From IMG/VR virus record IMGVR_UViG_3300046003_007336, positions 62,001 through 126,000 of that record: 64,000 nucleotides of DNA; one strand, given 5' to 3'. Below, in pieces: positions 1 to 7,379 of this stretch. The notes beneath the pieces were generated by a model. It did not search any database. It was not told the DNA's origin and saw only the letters and a program-made list of their open reading frames with translations. Position 1 is the first letter of the stretch. Every line of letters starts with the position of its first letter. The stretch comes from a virus. Made by a program: the position numbers and the translations under genes.

Positions 1-1236
1 GCCCGCTATCCGTTCGCCGCCAAGGCCTTCGACGAACTCCGCAACGCGCCCAAGACGATCTCGACGTTCAACCGCGTCGTGGAGAAGAAGACGCGCGCCT
101 ACCAGATCGACACCGTCCTGCTCGAAACGCTCAAGAAGCGTCCGGGCGAACTGATGCGCCGGTTGGACAATCTGCTCCGTCACGCGGGCGATGACGTGAC
201 CTCGGCAAAAGTTCTGGCCGCCCTCGACGACGTCCTGCACTCCGTACCGACGAAGCTCATCTTCGACGTGCTGAAATATTTCAACCACCGTCTGTCCGTG
301 CAGGGTGCGTCCGCCGACCGGGTGTTCTTCCTCAAGGGCGAGAAGACCAAGATGGTCGTCATCCCCGATAACAGGCTGCCGGTCGATGCTACGAGCATCA
401 CCCTGGCCTGCAACCTGATGCGCGGCGAGCTTCAGCGTCGTTTCGCTAAGCTGCCCCGGATGGGCAAGGTCTTCCTGGCCGAAGACCTCAAGGGCGTCGT
501 GCTGCCCTTCAACCGTCGCGGCGACTCGGCGACCGCCCAACCGGTCGTGAAGGGTTCGCGGTATCCGATCAACCCTCTGACGGAGGTCGTCCGTCTGTTC
601 GTATGGTGGAAGGGATACATCGACGTCGATCTGTCGGCCGTCCTGCTGGGTGAGAACTTCGACTACGTCGAGCAGGTTTCCTATACGAACCTGCGCTCGC
701 GCAAGGTCGTGCACAGCGGCGACGTACAGTCGGCCCCCAACGGAGCCACGGAGTTCATCGACTTCGACATCGCCGATCTGCGCCAGCAGGGCATCCGCTA
801 CGTCGCCATCGCGGTCATCTCGTATCGCGGTCAGGCCTTCAATGAGTTCCCGTGCTTCGCCGGGTTCATGGAGCGCGACGGGCTCAAATCCGGCGCCCGC
901 TACGAGCCCGAGTCGGTGCGGCTGAAGTTCGACATCGACACCAACTCGACGTCGCACCTCCCGCTTGCGTTCGACCTCGAAACCCGCGAACTCGTCTTCG
1001 TCGATCTCACCCAACAGGCCGGTCGTCACCAAGGGGTGGCCGGTCAAGGCGACCGCTATGCCGCCGCGACCCGCTCCGTGCTGGAGACCACCCAGCGGAA
1101 GCCGACCTTCCACGATGTCCTGTTCGCCCACGCGTTGGCGCGCGGAACCATCGTCTCCACTCGCGAGGAGGCCGACACCGTCTATGAACTCGACGGTCTC
1201 GATATCGAAGCCATCATGGGGGAGATGCTTGCCTGA
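1..1236 (+). CDS. TerD-domain protein, 5' end outside window
   Basis: The frame is open from the first base of the window to the stop at 1234-1236, so the true start lies upstream. The first 100 residues are helical and basic (FDELRNAPKTISTF, RRLDNLLRHAGD). Residues about 195-300 look like a TerD fold: VDLSAVLLGENFDYVEQVSY, then a VVHSGDV strand and an FIDFDIADL strand. TerD proteins bind calcium and are linked to tellurite and phage resistance in bacteria; what this phage copy does is unknown. TerD assignment is by motif resemblance. The acidic Ca-binding residues are only partly recognisable. Confidence 0.6.
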   Translation, partial: ARYPFAAKAFDELRNAPKTISTFNRVVEKKTRAYQIDTVLLETLKKRPGELMRRLDNLLRHAGDDVTSAKVLAALDDVLHSVPTKLIFDVLKYFNHRLSVQGASADRVFFLKGEKTKMVVIPDNRLPVDATSITLACNLMRGELQRRFAKLPRMGKVFLAEDLKGVVLPFNRRGDSATAQPVVKGSRYPINPLTEVVRLFVWWKGYIDVDLSAVLLGENFDYVEQVSYTNLRSRKVVHSGDVQSAPNGATEFIDFDIADLRQQGIRYVAIAVISYRGQAFNEFPCFAGFMERDGLKSGARYEPESVRLKFDIDTNSTSHLPLAFDLETRELVFVDLTQQAGRHQGVAGQGDRYAAATRSVLETTQRKPTFHDVLFAHALARGTIVSTREEADTVYELDGLDIEAIMGEMLA

Positions 1237-1237
1237 A

Positions 1238-1598
1238 ATGGAAACGGTGGAGATCACGAACGTAGAGCGCGCATTTCTCATTAACGTGCTGGAGGAGGTT
1301 GCTCCTGGCATATCGGATACGCACTCCATCGAGCCGTTTGGGAGTCCCCGGCGTTTACTCCGTGATGGTCGGCGGCATCAACATGACCGCCACGCTGATC
1401 GGAAACCACAAGAAAAATATTGCGACCGAATACATCCTTGAAGGAGACGGGTGGCTTCTATTCTACAGAATCATTGCTGGAGAAACAGACGAAACCACCA
1501 TCGCCACATCTGGTTGTACGATTTCCAACCGAGAACACTACCTCCGTCAACTGGCCATTTTGCGCCTAGCAGGGATTGAACTATGGCCTACACAGTAA
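1238..1598 (+). pseudogene. Small phage protein split by a +1 frameshift
   Basis: Translation from ATG 1238 gives a plausible start (METVEITNVERAFLINVLEE) as far as IEPF near 1340, after which this frame turns into arginine-rich nonsense. The +1 frame then continues sensibly (VPGVYSVMVGGINMTATLIG) to a stop at 1596-1598. Removing one G from the run after TTT would join both halves into a protein of about 119 residues. This may be a one-base insertion, a sequencing error or a programmed +1 shift. The second half is more AT-rich than its neighbours. Function unknown. Confidence 0.5.
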
Positions 1599-1930
1599 AT
1601 TTCTTCGGCTGGTGCACCGACCAGGGCCACGACAAGGTCTGGGGCTACGTCACTCTCGGCGGTGGCGAACTCTATAATTTCTGGGGCAAGCGCGGCGCCA
1701 AGTTCACTTTCCAGGAGCATCCGGGGTCCTATCGGGATTCCATCATGCTCCAGAAGCGTGCAGCCCAGAAGGTCCGTCGCCGCGCCAATGGCCGCTATGA
1801 CGAGATCGACGTCACCAAGATCGAGACAGTAATCCCCGGCTTCTACGACGAGTTCGAGAAGCAGTTGATGATGGCCAAACTGTTCGACAATTTCTTCGGC
1901 AAGAAACCAGACGAGAAGGACGACGGATGA
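1583..1930 (+). CDS. WGR-like small protein
   Basis: 115 residues. The N-terminal half (KVWGYVTL, ELYNFWGKRGAKFTF) resembles the Trp-Gly-rich WGR fold, and the middle is basic (KRAAQKVRRRANGRYDEID), which could suit nucleic-acid contact. It overlaps the frameshifted gene upstream by 16 bases and its stop overlaps the next start in an ATGA junction, so it is translated as part of an operon. The WGR assignment is weak and the function is unknown. Confidence 0.7.
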   Translation: MAYTVNFFGWCTDQGHDKVWGYVTLGGGELYNFWGKRGAKFTFQEHPGSYRDSIMLQKRAAQKVRRRANGRYDEIDVTKIETVIPGFYDEFEKQLMMAKLFDNFFGKKPDEKDDG

Positions 1931-2640
1931 CCTATACGATGACCCTGATGCCTCGCGAAGAGGACGAGGCGACGAAGGCCCGCAACGCCCAGAGGGAAGC
2001 CGTGCGGGACATGTTCGCCGACTCCCTGAAATATCCCAAGATCGAGCCCAAGCTCGATGCGGTGATGCGCGAGGCGCCGATGTGGGACATGGCACCGGCC
2101 AGTCAGCGCGACAAGCCGCCTGTGTTGGCCATCATCGGGCCGCAGCACGAGGCCCTGGTAGAGTTCCAGCAACTCTCGTTCGAGACCACGGACGGTGTCC
2201 GGCGCATGAAGGCCCAGCCAGCCATCGCCAAACGGGGCTCCTTCGGAGGTCAAGAACATGGCCCATTCCGCAAGCCGCTTCGTCTACCGAAGGTTCCCGA
2301 GCACGTTACCTTCAACGTCAGTGATCTCTCGGCTTTCGAGCGGGAGTTCTCGGCATGGTGGGCGAAAAACCGCACCAAGGCCCGCGAGGCACTCTGGGGA
2401 CTCCCGGTCGAGGAAGTCTATTTCGCCATCGGCTTCGGTGGCAAATACGAGATGCGGGGGCCGAGTTTCACGGTCGGCCTCCACGGCACCGACAAGCTTT
2501 CGGCCTTGAAAGAAGCGAAGGCCTACATCGACCGCCACTGCACGGGCAAGCACGTCATCATCTTCGACGGCCCGCAGCGGCCGGAGACGCTGGTGCAGTT
2601 CTTCACACCCGTCGCGAAGTCCAGCGTTCGATTTACTTGA
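1927..2640 (+). CDS. Unknown phage protein, 237 aa
   Basis: Starts at the ATGA junction with the previous gene and has the high GC3 typical of real genes here. No transmembrane segment or recognised motif. The N-terminal third is charged (PREEDEATKARNAQREAV) and the C-terminal part contains GFGGKYEMRGPSFTVGLHG, which looks like a beta-rich domain. A TTGACA promoter box begins in its last codons. Function not recognised. Confidence 0.75.
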   Translation: MTYTMTLMPREEDEATKARNAQREAVRDMFADSLKYPKIEPKLDAVMREAPMWDMAPASQRDKPPVLAIIGPQHEALVEFQQLSFETTDGVRRMKAQPAIAKRGSFGGQEHGPFRKPLRLPKVPEHVTFNVSDLSAFEREFSAWWAKNRTKAREALWGLPVEEVYFAIGFGGKYEMRGPSFTVGLHGTDKLSALKEAKAYIDRHCTGKHVIIFDGPQRPETLVQFFTPVAKSSVRFT

Positions 2641-2664
2641 CAAGTCTCTCCGTTGGTGGCACAA
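2637..2664 (+). promoter_or_regulatory. TTGACA-type promoter
   Basis: TTGACA at 2637-2642 with a weak -10 region about 16 bases later (near 2659-2664). It precedes the gene at 2688, which has a good GGAG ribosome site, so this transcript has a leader. Confidence 0.45.
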
Positions 2665-2687
2665 GAGATCATCAACGGAGAGCAGTC

Positions 2688-2885
2688 ATGCCCAACACGG
2701 AACTCGACAACGCCCGCACCGAATGCCGCAAGCACGCGTTCGGCACGCCGGAATACGACGCCGCGTTCGCCGCTGTGCAGGCCATCACCCGCCGCCTCAC
2801 CGACGCCGAAGTCGGCAAGCACGTCTACAACTCCATTGAGGGTGACGTGTTCGCCCCGCCGCAGACCGGCCGCCGTAGCTGGTAA
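2688..2885 (+). CDS. Small helical unknown protein, 65 aa
   Basis: ATG at 2688 is preceded by GGAG with seven bases of spacing and by a TTGACA promoter box. The product is small and helical (TECRKHAFGTPEYDAAFAAV, then ITRRLTDAEVGKH). It begins a short operon: its TAA overlaps the ATG of the next gene by one base. Function unknown. Confidence 0.7.
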   Translation: MPNTELDNARTECRKHAFGTPEYDAAFAAVQAITRRLTDAEVGKHVYNSIEGDVFAPPQTGRRSW

Positions 2886-3130
2886 TGCGCCAGCTTCATC
2901 CCACCTATCATACTGACAACGGCTACCCGTTCACCATCCGCGCGAAATGCGTGGATACGCTGTGGCTGGAACTCTTTCTCGATCACGAGCAACAAGTCCA
3001 CCGTTTCGGAAAATGGGTGGTCCTGCTTGAAACCGATGAGCGTCAGTTTCCAAGCGGGAACGTCATCATCTCGTTCGCCCGGCAGGAAGACGCCATCGCG
3101 GCAGCCCTGCTCCTGGACGGTCCCGTCTGA
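2885..3130 (+). CDS. Small C-terminal-module protein, 81 aa (paralogue pair, copy 1)
   Basis: Paralogous to the next gene: both have YPFTI, an acidic strand with a DHEQQVHRFGKWV or DYEQDVHVFGDWV motif, and end in a strand-F-x-x-x-E-D-A-helix (here SFARQEDAIAAALLLDG). That C-terminal module recurs in many small proteins of this window. Start and stop codons overlap both neighbours, so translation is coupled. Function unknown. Confidence 0.75.
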   Translation: MRQLHPTYHTDNGYPFTIRAKCVDTLWLELFLDHEQQVHRFGKWVVLLETDERQFPSGNVIISFARQEDAIAAALLLDGPV

Positions 3131-3396
3131 TGGCTCGCAGGTTGGACTGGGAGTTCGCCACTAGGGAAGAACAGTATCCGTTCACGATCATAGTCCGCTG
3201 CGTTTCCCACAGCCGTCTCGGAGACCTGGGATTCGCGGAGTATCGGCTCGACTACGAGCAAGACGTGCACGTCTTCGGGGACTGGGTGACATGGTATGAA
3301 ATCAACGACGAGCGTCCTACCGGTAATGCGTTCATGGGCTTCAAGACCGCAGAGGATGCCACGATGGCGGCCCTGCTCCTGGATGAGACGGCCTAG
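3130..3396 (+). CDS. Small C-terminal-module protein, 88 aa (paralogue pair, copy 2)
   Basis: Shares its layout with the preceding gene and ends in GFKTAEDATMAALLLDETA, a clear copy of the recurrent strand-F-helix module. It starts on the stop codon of copy 1. Its last bases overlap the 3' end of the convergent minus-strand gene at 3393-3560 by four bases. Tandem duplication is the simplest origin of the pair. Function unknown. Confidence 0.75.
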   Translation: MARRLDWEFATREEQYPFTIIVRCVSHSRLGDLGFAEYRLDYEQDVHVFGDWVTWYEINDERPTGNAFMGFKTAEDATMAALLLDETA

Positions 3397-3560
3397 GCGG
3401 TTTCTTCTTCTACCGTCTGCGATACCACAATGGTGAATTTCTTGTTCCGAATGACCTCCGACATGGCTTGGCTTTCGGCGAGGAGATCGGCAACAGCCTG
3501 CTCCAGTGCTTCCTTTGCTGCCAATGCTTTTGCTGCCCTGTTGCTTCGGGGTGCGCTCAT
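3393..3560 (-). CDS. Small Ala/Glu-rich helical protein, 55 aa
   Basis: A minus-strand gene starting ATG at 3560 with GGAG seven bases upstream. The product begins MSAPRSNRAAKALAAKEALE, continues as one charged helix, and ends in a short strand (KKFTIVVSQTVEEETA). It looks like a small coiled protein; function unknown. It converges with the plus-strand operon and overlaps its last codon. Confidence 0.6.
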   Translation of the reverse strand: MSAPRSNRAAKALAAKEALEQAVADLLAESQAMSEVIRNKKFTIVVSQTVEEETA

Positions 3561-3633
3561 TGCGGTCTCCGGTGGTTGGATTTATTTATCCAATTGTACG
3601 GAAGCGTTCACAAACCAAAAAATGCCGAAAATG

Positions 3634-3673
3634 CTAAATAAGATTTGACAGCAGGAACCCTCCTCTGTATATT
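3634..3673 (+). promoter_or_regulatory. Promoter region of the first tRNA cluster
   Basis: A CTAAATA late-type box at 3634-3640 is followed by a near-consensus sigma70 promoter: TTGACA 3645-3650, 17 bases, TATATT 3668-3673. Transcription should begin near 3680 and run through the tRNA genes from 3868. Confidence 0.7.
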
Positions 3674-3682
3674 CGAGAAACT

Positions 3683-3796
3683 ATGACAAACCTGTTCAAC
3701 ACGTCTGGCCTGAACGCCGCCCTCCTGGGCGGTCGCGGTGGCGTGCGCGGTGCTGGGGAACGAGAACGTTCCGCCGGGCTGCGAGGTTGTCTCTAA
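3683..3796 (+). CDS. Possible leader peptide, 37 aa
   Basis: An ATG at 3683, nine bases after the strong -10 box, opens a Gly/Arg-rich frame (MTNLFNTSGLNAALLGGRGG) that ends at 3796, before the tRNA cluster. It has no Shine-Dalgarno site and could be a leaderless peptide or chance. The 70 bases between it and the first tRNA hold nothing I recognise. Confidence 0.25.
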   Translation: MTNLFNTSGLNAALLGGRGGVRGAGERERSAGLRGCL

Positions 3797-3867
3797 ACAC
3801 CTCTTCCTTCCTATAGGAACAGTCCGGCGAAGATCACATAGGTTGGCCCCTGTGTGACATTGCTGAT

Positions 3868-3941
3868 GCGGGTGTAGCTCAATGGTAGAGCCGCTGCCTT
3901 CCAAGCAGAAGACGAGAGTTCGATTCTCTCTATCCGCTCCA
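3868..3941 (+). tRNA. tRNA-Gly(TCC)
   Basis: Full cloverleaf of 74 bases: acceptor GCGGGTG with TATCCGC, D-arm GCTC/GAGC, anticodon loop CTTCCAA (TCC), T-arm with TTCGATT, and encoded CCA. First gene of a five-tRNA cluster. Confidence 0.95.
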
Positions 3942-3956
3942 GCAAATCTCCAGTCT

Positions 3957-4028
3957 GTTCCAGTAGCTTAAAGGCAGAGCAACTGATTTTCAATCAGTCA
4001 GGTGGCGGTTCGACTCCGCTCTGGAATA
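3957..4028 (+). tRNA. tRNA-Glu(TTC), divergent copy
   Basis: Cloverleaf with acceptor GTTCCAG/CTGGAAT (G-U at 1-72), anticodon stem ACTGA/TCAGT around loop TTTTCAA (TTC). It lacks an encoded CCA, and its body differs strongly from the second tRNA-Glu(TTC) at 4139. Confidence 0.85.
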
Positions 4029-4029
4029 C

Positions 4030-4104
4030 GCGGCTATAGCTCAGTGGTAGAGCGTCTGCTTGCCAAGCAGAAGGTCGGGGGTTCGAGCCCCCCTAGCCGC
4101 TCCA
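4030..4104 (+). tRNA. tRNA-Gly(GCC)
   Basis: 75 bases; perfect acceptor GCGGCTA/TAGCCGC, anticodon stem TCTGC/GCAGA with loop TTGCCAA (GCC), T-loop TTCGAGC, and encoded CCA. Confidence 0.95.
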
Positions 4105-4138
4105 TTCCTCCAACGCATACCCCATTACTCATCTTCGC

Positions 4139-4213
4139 GGTCCCTTCGTCTATCGGTTAGGACGCTAGACTTTCAATCTGGAAAGACGGGTTCGATTCCC
4201 GTAGGGACTACCA
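4139..4213 (+). tRNA. tRNA-Glu(TTC), canonical copy
   Basis: 75 bases with the bacterial tRNA-Glu signature TTCGTCTA in the D region, anticodon loop CTTTCAA (TTC), acceptor GGTCCCT/AGGGACT and encoded CCA. Confidence 0.93.
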
Positions 4214-4227
4214 AGAATATTGGCTCT

Positions 4228-4302
4228 GTCGCCGTAGCTTAACGGTGGAGCGTCCGCTTCTCAGGCGGTTGGTTGCGAGTTCGATTCTCGTCGGCGACAC
4301 CA
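4228..4302 (+). tRNA. tRNA-Glu(CTC)
   Basis: 75 bases; acceptor GTCGCCG/CGGCGAC, anticodon loop TTCTCAG (CTC) closed by CCGC/GCGG with a T-T mismatch at 27-43, and encoded CCA. Last tRNA of the cluster. Confidence 0.9.
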
Positions 4303-4335
4303 ATTTTCTTGTAATATAATAGTCCGAAGTCGGAA

Positions 4336-4343
4336 CATAAATA
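4336..4343 (+). promoter_or_regulatory. T4-type late promoter box CATAAATA
   Basis: CATAAATA, one base from the T4 late consensus TATAAATA, lies 30 bases before ATG 4374. It leaves a short leader that contains a GAGGAGG ribosome site. Confidence 0.7.
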
Positions 4344-4373
4344 CCTCGAAGCCCCAACAGAGGAGGCCAAGAG

Positions 4374-4568
4374 ATGAAGACGTATACACGCCCAGAGTGG
4401 CAGATTGTTTCGCGGACAGGTTTCCGCCAAGACCTCTCGAAAGAGATCAAGACCGTGCTGAGCGAGTGTCATGTCCGCGCGAGCGTGATCTGGGACCGCA
4501 ACGGACCCTGCGTGGCCTTCGAGACCGAGGCCGACCGCAAAGCGTTCGACGACCACTTCCACCACTAG
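4374..4568 (+). CDS. Small C-terminal-module protein, 64 aa
   Basis: Preceded by a late promoter box and a strong GAGGAGG ribosome site, so the start is firm. The product ends VAFETEADRKAFDDHFHH, a version of the strand-F-x-x-x-x-D-helix module found in many small proteins here. It converges with the minus-strand gene at 4565. Function unknown. Confidence 0.75.
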   Translation: MKTYTRPEWQIVSRTGFRQDLSKEIKTVLSECHVRASVIWDRNGPCVAFETEADRKAFDDHFHH

Positions 4569-4978
4569 AGGGTCGTCAACATCCGATATTTGGTAGCGTC
4601 GGCCACGGAATAGAAACCGAACGTCATGTCAATGTGACGGGTGTAGTGGATGGTGGGCCCAGGACGAATGTATGCGACGGTCACGTCAATGATAGTCCAC
4701 GGGTCCACTGAACTTTCTTCTATAAGTTCGGCCTCGACTTCAACGGCGTTTTCGAAGTCCCTGTACGGCCTTTCCTCTGACCACTTGACGGTGATTTGAT
4801 GATCGAAGTCGGCGTCGAACGCCATCTTGGGAAAGAATAGTCCGAGACCCAGGCGGGTCCCCTTTATGATCACCATGGGGCCACCACCGGACAACCCGCT
4901 GAATTTGGGGTTAACGCACAGGCCGGGGGTGGGTTTGAAGGTGTTGGGGTCTACGAAATCGGAGAAGAACGGTCTCAT
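4565..4978 (-). CDS. Beta-rich small protein with C-terminal module, 137 aa
   Basis: Start chosen at ATG 4978 (MRPFFSDFVDPNTFKPTPGL), which overlaps the stop of the upstream minus-strand gene. The body is beta-rich with several extended strands and ends TFGFYSVADATKYRMLTTL, which matches the recurrent C-terminal module. Second gene of a two-gene minus operon. Function unknown. Confidence 0.7.
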   Translation of the reverse strand: MRPFFSDFVDPNTFKPTPGLCVNPKFSGLSGGGPMVIIKGTRLGLGLFFPKMAFDADFDHQITVKWSEERPYRDFENAVEVEAELIEESSVDPWTIIDVTVAYIRPGPTIHYTRHIDMTFGFYSVADATKYRMLTTL

Positions 4979-5352
4979 CAGAACGCCAGTTGAAATTGGA
5001 CAGCTTCTCGGGGGTCGTCGAAACCCCACACGCCTCGCCCCTGATAACCCCACCGTCCAGGAAACATGTGGTCAAGCCAGTCTGCCGCCGCCTGCCAATC
5101 CGGGGGCCAGTTGGTGATGCGGTGGGCCCTGGTACATGGCGCCACCAATGACGCCGGAACCAAGATGTCTCGTTCAATCCATCCACGCACGACGGCGACC
5201 ACGTTACCTTCGCGCACCTCTGTGACGATTCCGAACTGTTCATCACCGATAAGGCCAATGACGGGGACCTTGAGTATCGAGAGCCTGGGGCCGGAGAAAA
5301 GTTTCTCAAAAGCCAGCCAAGGCATCCCCGAGTAGAAGTTATTATCGCTCAT
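4978..5352 (-). CDS. Small C-terminal-module protein, 124 aa
   Basis: Begins MSDNNFYSGMPWLAFEKLF at 5352 and ends VWGFDDPREAVQFQLAF, one of the clearest copies of the recurrent module. The middle (GDEQFGIVTEVREGNVVAVV) looks like a small beta-barrel. No good Shine-Dalgarno site is seen. A possible -10 (TTAAGG) lies six bases before ATG. Divergent from the gene at 5416. Function unknown. Confidence 0.7.
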   Translation of the reverse strand: MSDNNFYSGMPWLAFEKLFSGPRLSILKVPVIGLIGDEQFGIVTEVREGNVVAVVRGWIERDILVPASLVAPCTRAHRITNWPPDWQAAADWLDHMFPGRWGYQGRGVWGFDDPREAVQFQLAF

Positions 5353-5380
5353 GGCCGACCTTAACTCGCCCGCGCCCAAA

Positions 5381-5388
5381 GATAAATA
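5381..5388 (+). promoter_or_regulatory. Late promoter box GATAAATA
   Basis: GATAAATA lies 27 bases before ATG 5416, in the divergent gap between the minus-strand operon and the plus-strand gene. Confidence 0.5.
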
Positions 5389-5415
5389 TTTCCATGAAGG
5401 CTTTCCGGTAAGCTC

Positions 5416-5754
5416 ATGGACGACCGTCTCGCCTATTGGTTCGACGGTGGACATCAACCAGATCGGCACGTGCCGGTCAGGGTGCTGGTCGAGTCTGAGG
5501 TCTTCGGGGACATCAACGCCTACGACCGCGTTCTCAATCATCTGGCCTACATGGGCTTCTCCCACATCGTCGAAGTAGCCTACGACCCAGAGATCAAGGT
5601 CGAGACCTGTCTGGCCATCCACGACACCTGCCATGAGTTCGCCTACGCGTGCAGCGGCGAGTGGACGTCTTTCTATTCCCACGGCCACAAGGCCGTCATG
5701 ATGGTCTTCGTCGAAGAGCGTGACGCCTTCACCCTCCGTCTATTTTTTGGTTGA
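5416..5754 (+). CDS. Small C-terminal-module protein, 112 aa
   Basis: Starts at ATG 5416 downstream of a late promoter box. The product has an alpha/beta N-terminal part (INAYDRVLNHLAYMGFSHIV) and ends VMMVFVEERDAFTLRLFFG, the recurrent strand-F-helix-F module. Function unknown. A TTGATC promoter box for the next gene overlaps its last codons. Confidence 0.75.
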   Translation: MDDRLAYWFDGGHQPDRHVPVRVLVESEVFGDINAYDRVLNHLAYMGFSHIVEVAYDPEIKVETCLAIHDTCHEFAYACSGEWTSFYSHGHKAVMMVFVEERDAFTLRLFFG

Positions 5755-5784
5755 TCGAACTGAGGTCTCCTCTATAGCGGAGAC
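5751..5784 (+). promoter_or_regulatory. Leaderless sigma70-type promoter
   Basis: TTGATC 5751-5756, 16 bases, TATAGC 5773-5778, then six bases to ATG 5785. With the usual -10 geometry the first transcribed base is the A of the start codon. Confidence 0.7.
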
Positions 5785-6237
5785 ATGCACCATCCGGCCT
5801 TCAAACCTACGCCGCCGCCAGAGCGATTCGAAGACGTCTTCGATGACTATTCGTTCCTCATCGACCCAAGCTCGTTCCGGTGGGTGCGTTCCTTCAGCGG
5901 GTCTGGTGAGGAAACATCTTCGAGGGTCGAGTATGACCGCTCGGCCATCAGCCGCGAGGGAATGTTCTACGCTGGCGTAGTCCTTCAGCGACGAACGCCT
6001 CTCGACCAGTTCAAACGTGCGACTTACGAAATCACGATGGGGACGCAGCGGTCTGGGCGCGGCGCCGTCGAGATCGCCCTGGCGAAAATGTTCGCTCACC
6101 TGAACGACATTCGTCCCTGCACCCTTCGCCCTCGCTATTCGAGCGATAAGGTGCTGGGCTCTGTTGTCGATCTCGACGAACAACACCTGATGATTTTGCG
6201 AATGATCTTCAAGGACTACCTGCCCAAACTTCCTTGA
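5785..6237 (+). CDS. Unknown protein, 150 aa, leaderless
   Basis: ATG 5785 lies six bases after a TATAGC -10 box, so the mRNA probably starts at the initiator codon; GGAG two bases away is too close to act as a ribosome site. It has a Pro-rich start (MHHPAFKPTPPPERF) and ends VVDLDEQHLMILRMIFKDYL, a looser version of the recurrent module. The next promoter (TTGACA 6234) overlaps its stop. Function unknown. Confidence 0.75.
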   Translation: MHHPAFKPTPPPERFEDVFDDYSFLIDPSSFRWVRSFSGSGEETSSRVEYDRSAISREGMFYAGVVLQRRTPLDQFKRATYEITMGTQRSGRGAVEIALAKMFAHLNDIRPCTLRPRYSSDKVLGSVVDLDEQHLMILRMIFKDYLPKLP

Positions 6238-6267
6238 CAAGTAAACGATCACCGCTATGCTTCCAGA
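6234..6267 (+). promoter_or_regulatory. Leaderless sigma70-type promoter
   Basis: TTGACA 6234-6239, 16 bases, TATGCT 6256-6261, six bases, ATG 6268. This is one of the clearest leaderless promoters in the window. Confidence 0.8.
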
Positions 6268-6882
6268 ATGGCATCCATCCGCGACAGACTGATAAGGAAC
6301 TCACGCCCCGCCGTGAAATCCGAATGGGTTGACGTCGCGCGCAGCATTGATCTCGATGGGCTGGGTGAAACCATCGTGGCTCTGCGGTTTTGCCGCCAGA
6401 TCGAATGGTTCCGCGATAGCGAGAGCCGCGTTGATATCGTGATCGAAGGAAACCGCCACGCTATATCTGGCACCTACAACGATTTCTACGGTCTGATGAC
6501 CTCCAAGGACGACCCGTTGGAGATGGCCCCCAAGCTGGCCTCGGGCCGGGGCATCGGTCGCACATCCGCAGAAGCCGTAGAGGTGATCATCAACATCATT
6601 GACCACGCGGGCGTTGTTCCGCCTCGTGGCGTCATGGACGGGCCCTACTACGGCAATTTCCCCTACGTGTTGGTCCCCGACGATTGGGCTCTTGACGACG
6701 CCCAGTTTGAGCGATGGCTCAAGCTCACAGAAGGCGACGGACACGCTGATCGTTTCCTCGAAATCAACCGTCGAAACTTCGTTAAAGACATGATAAAGCC
6801 GGTCGATCTCATCATCTGGTCGTCCCGGAACACCGCCGCCGAAAACGCCGCCGCCCTGACCCAACTGGATGCTTTCCGATGA
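6268..6882 (+). CDS. Unknown protein, 204 aa, leaderless
   Basis: Begins MASIRDRLIRNSRPAVKSEW directly at the predicted transcription start. Alpha/beta composition, no membrane segment. RGIGRTSAEAVEVIINIIDH looks like a helix-hairpin stretch, but I do not recognise the family. Its stop overlaps the CoaD start (ATGA), so the two genes are translationally coupled. Confidence 0.75.
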   Translation: MASIRDRLIRNSRPAVKSEWVDVARSIDLDGLGETIVALRFCRQIEWFRDSESRVDIVIEGNRHAISGTYNDFYGLMTSKDDPLEMAPKLASGRGIGRTSAEAVEVIINIIDHAGVVPPRGVMDGPYYGNFPYVLVPDDWALDDAQFERWLKLTEGDGHADRFLEINRRNFVKDMIKPVDLIIWSSRNTAAENAAALTQLDAFR

Positions 6883-7379
6883 AAACTTTCGCCCTCTACG
6901 CCGGTTCGTTCGACCCCATCACCAAGGGGCATCTGAACATCGTTGAGCAAGCCCTGACGATGTTCGACCGCGTTCACATCGGCGTCGGCCGCAATCCGGG
7001 AAAGACGGGTCGCTTCTGGCCGAGCATCCGCTCCGATCTCATCAAGGGAGCCATCGACCAAGCCCTACCGGAATCGCTGGATAGAATTTCTGTGGGTCAG
7101 TTCGACGGCGGCCTCGCCCCCTATGCACGTGAGCTTGGCTGCACCCACATCGTGCGCGGCCTGCGCCAGATCAGCGACTTCAACGATGAGTTCACCCTGC
7201 ACGGCGTCCTCCAGCGAATCTCGCCCGACATCCCGATGGTGCACCTGATCTGCCAGCAGCAGTTCCTGCACGTGTCGTCGTCCACGGCCCGCGCGCTCGC
7301 TGATCTGAAAGAAGACCTCTCCTGGTTGGTGACCGATAATGTCGCCATGGCACTGAGGAATTACAAATGTCCCAAGTAG
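6879..7379 (+). CDS. coaD: Phosphopantetheine adenylyltransferase (CoaD)
   Basis: Nucleotidyltransferase of 166 residues, the usual CoaD length. It adds AMP from ATP to 4'-phosphopantetheine, the penultimate step of coenzyme A synthesis in the cytoplasm. Visible motifs are AGSFDPITKGHLNI (residues 8-21, with the T/HxGH signature), THIVRGLRQISDFNDEF, and the SSSTARAL stretch near the C-terminus, all in CoaD order. A related NadD-type specificity is possible but the motifs favour CoaD. It lies second in a leaderless operon and overlaps the next gene by 13 bases. A phage copy may raise CoA supply during infection (inference). Confidence 0.85.
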   Translation: MKTFALYAGSFDPITKGHLNIVEQALTMFDRVHIGVGRNPGKTGRFWPSIRSDLIKGAIDQALPESLDRISVGQFDGGLAPYARELGCTHIVRGLRQISDFNDEFTLHGVLQRISPDIPMVHLICQQQFLHVSSSTARALADLKEDLSWLVTDNVAMALRNYKCPK

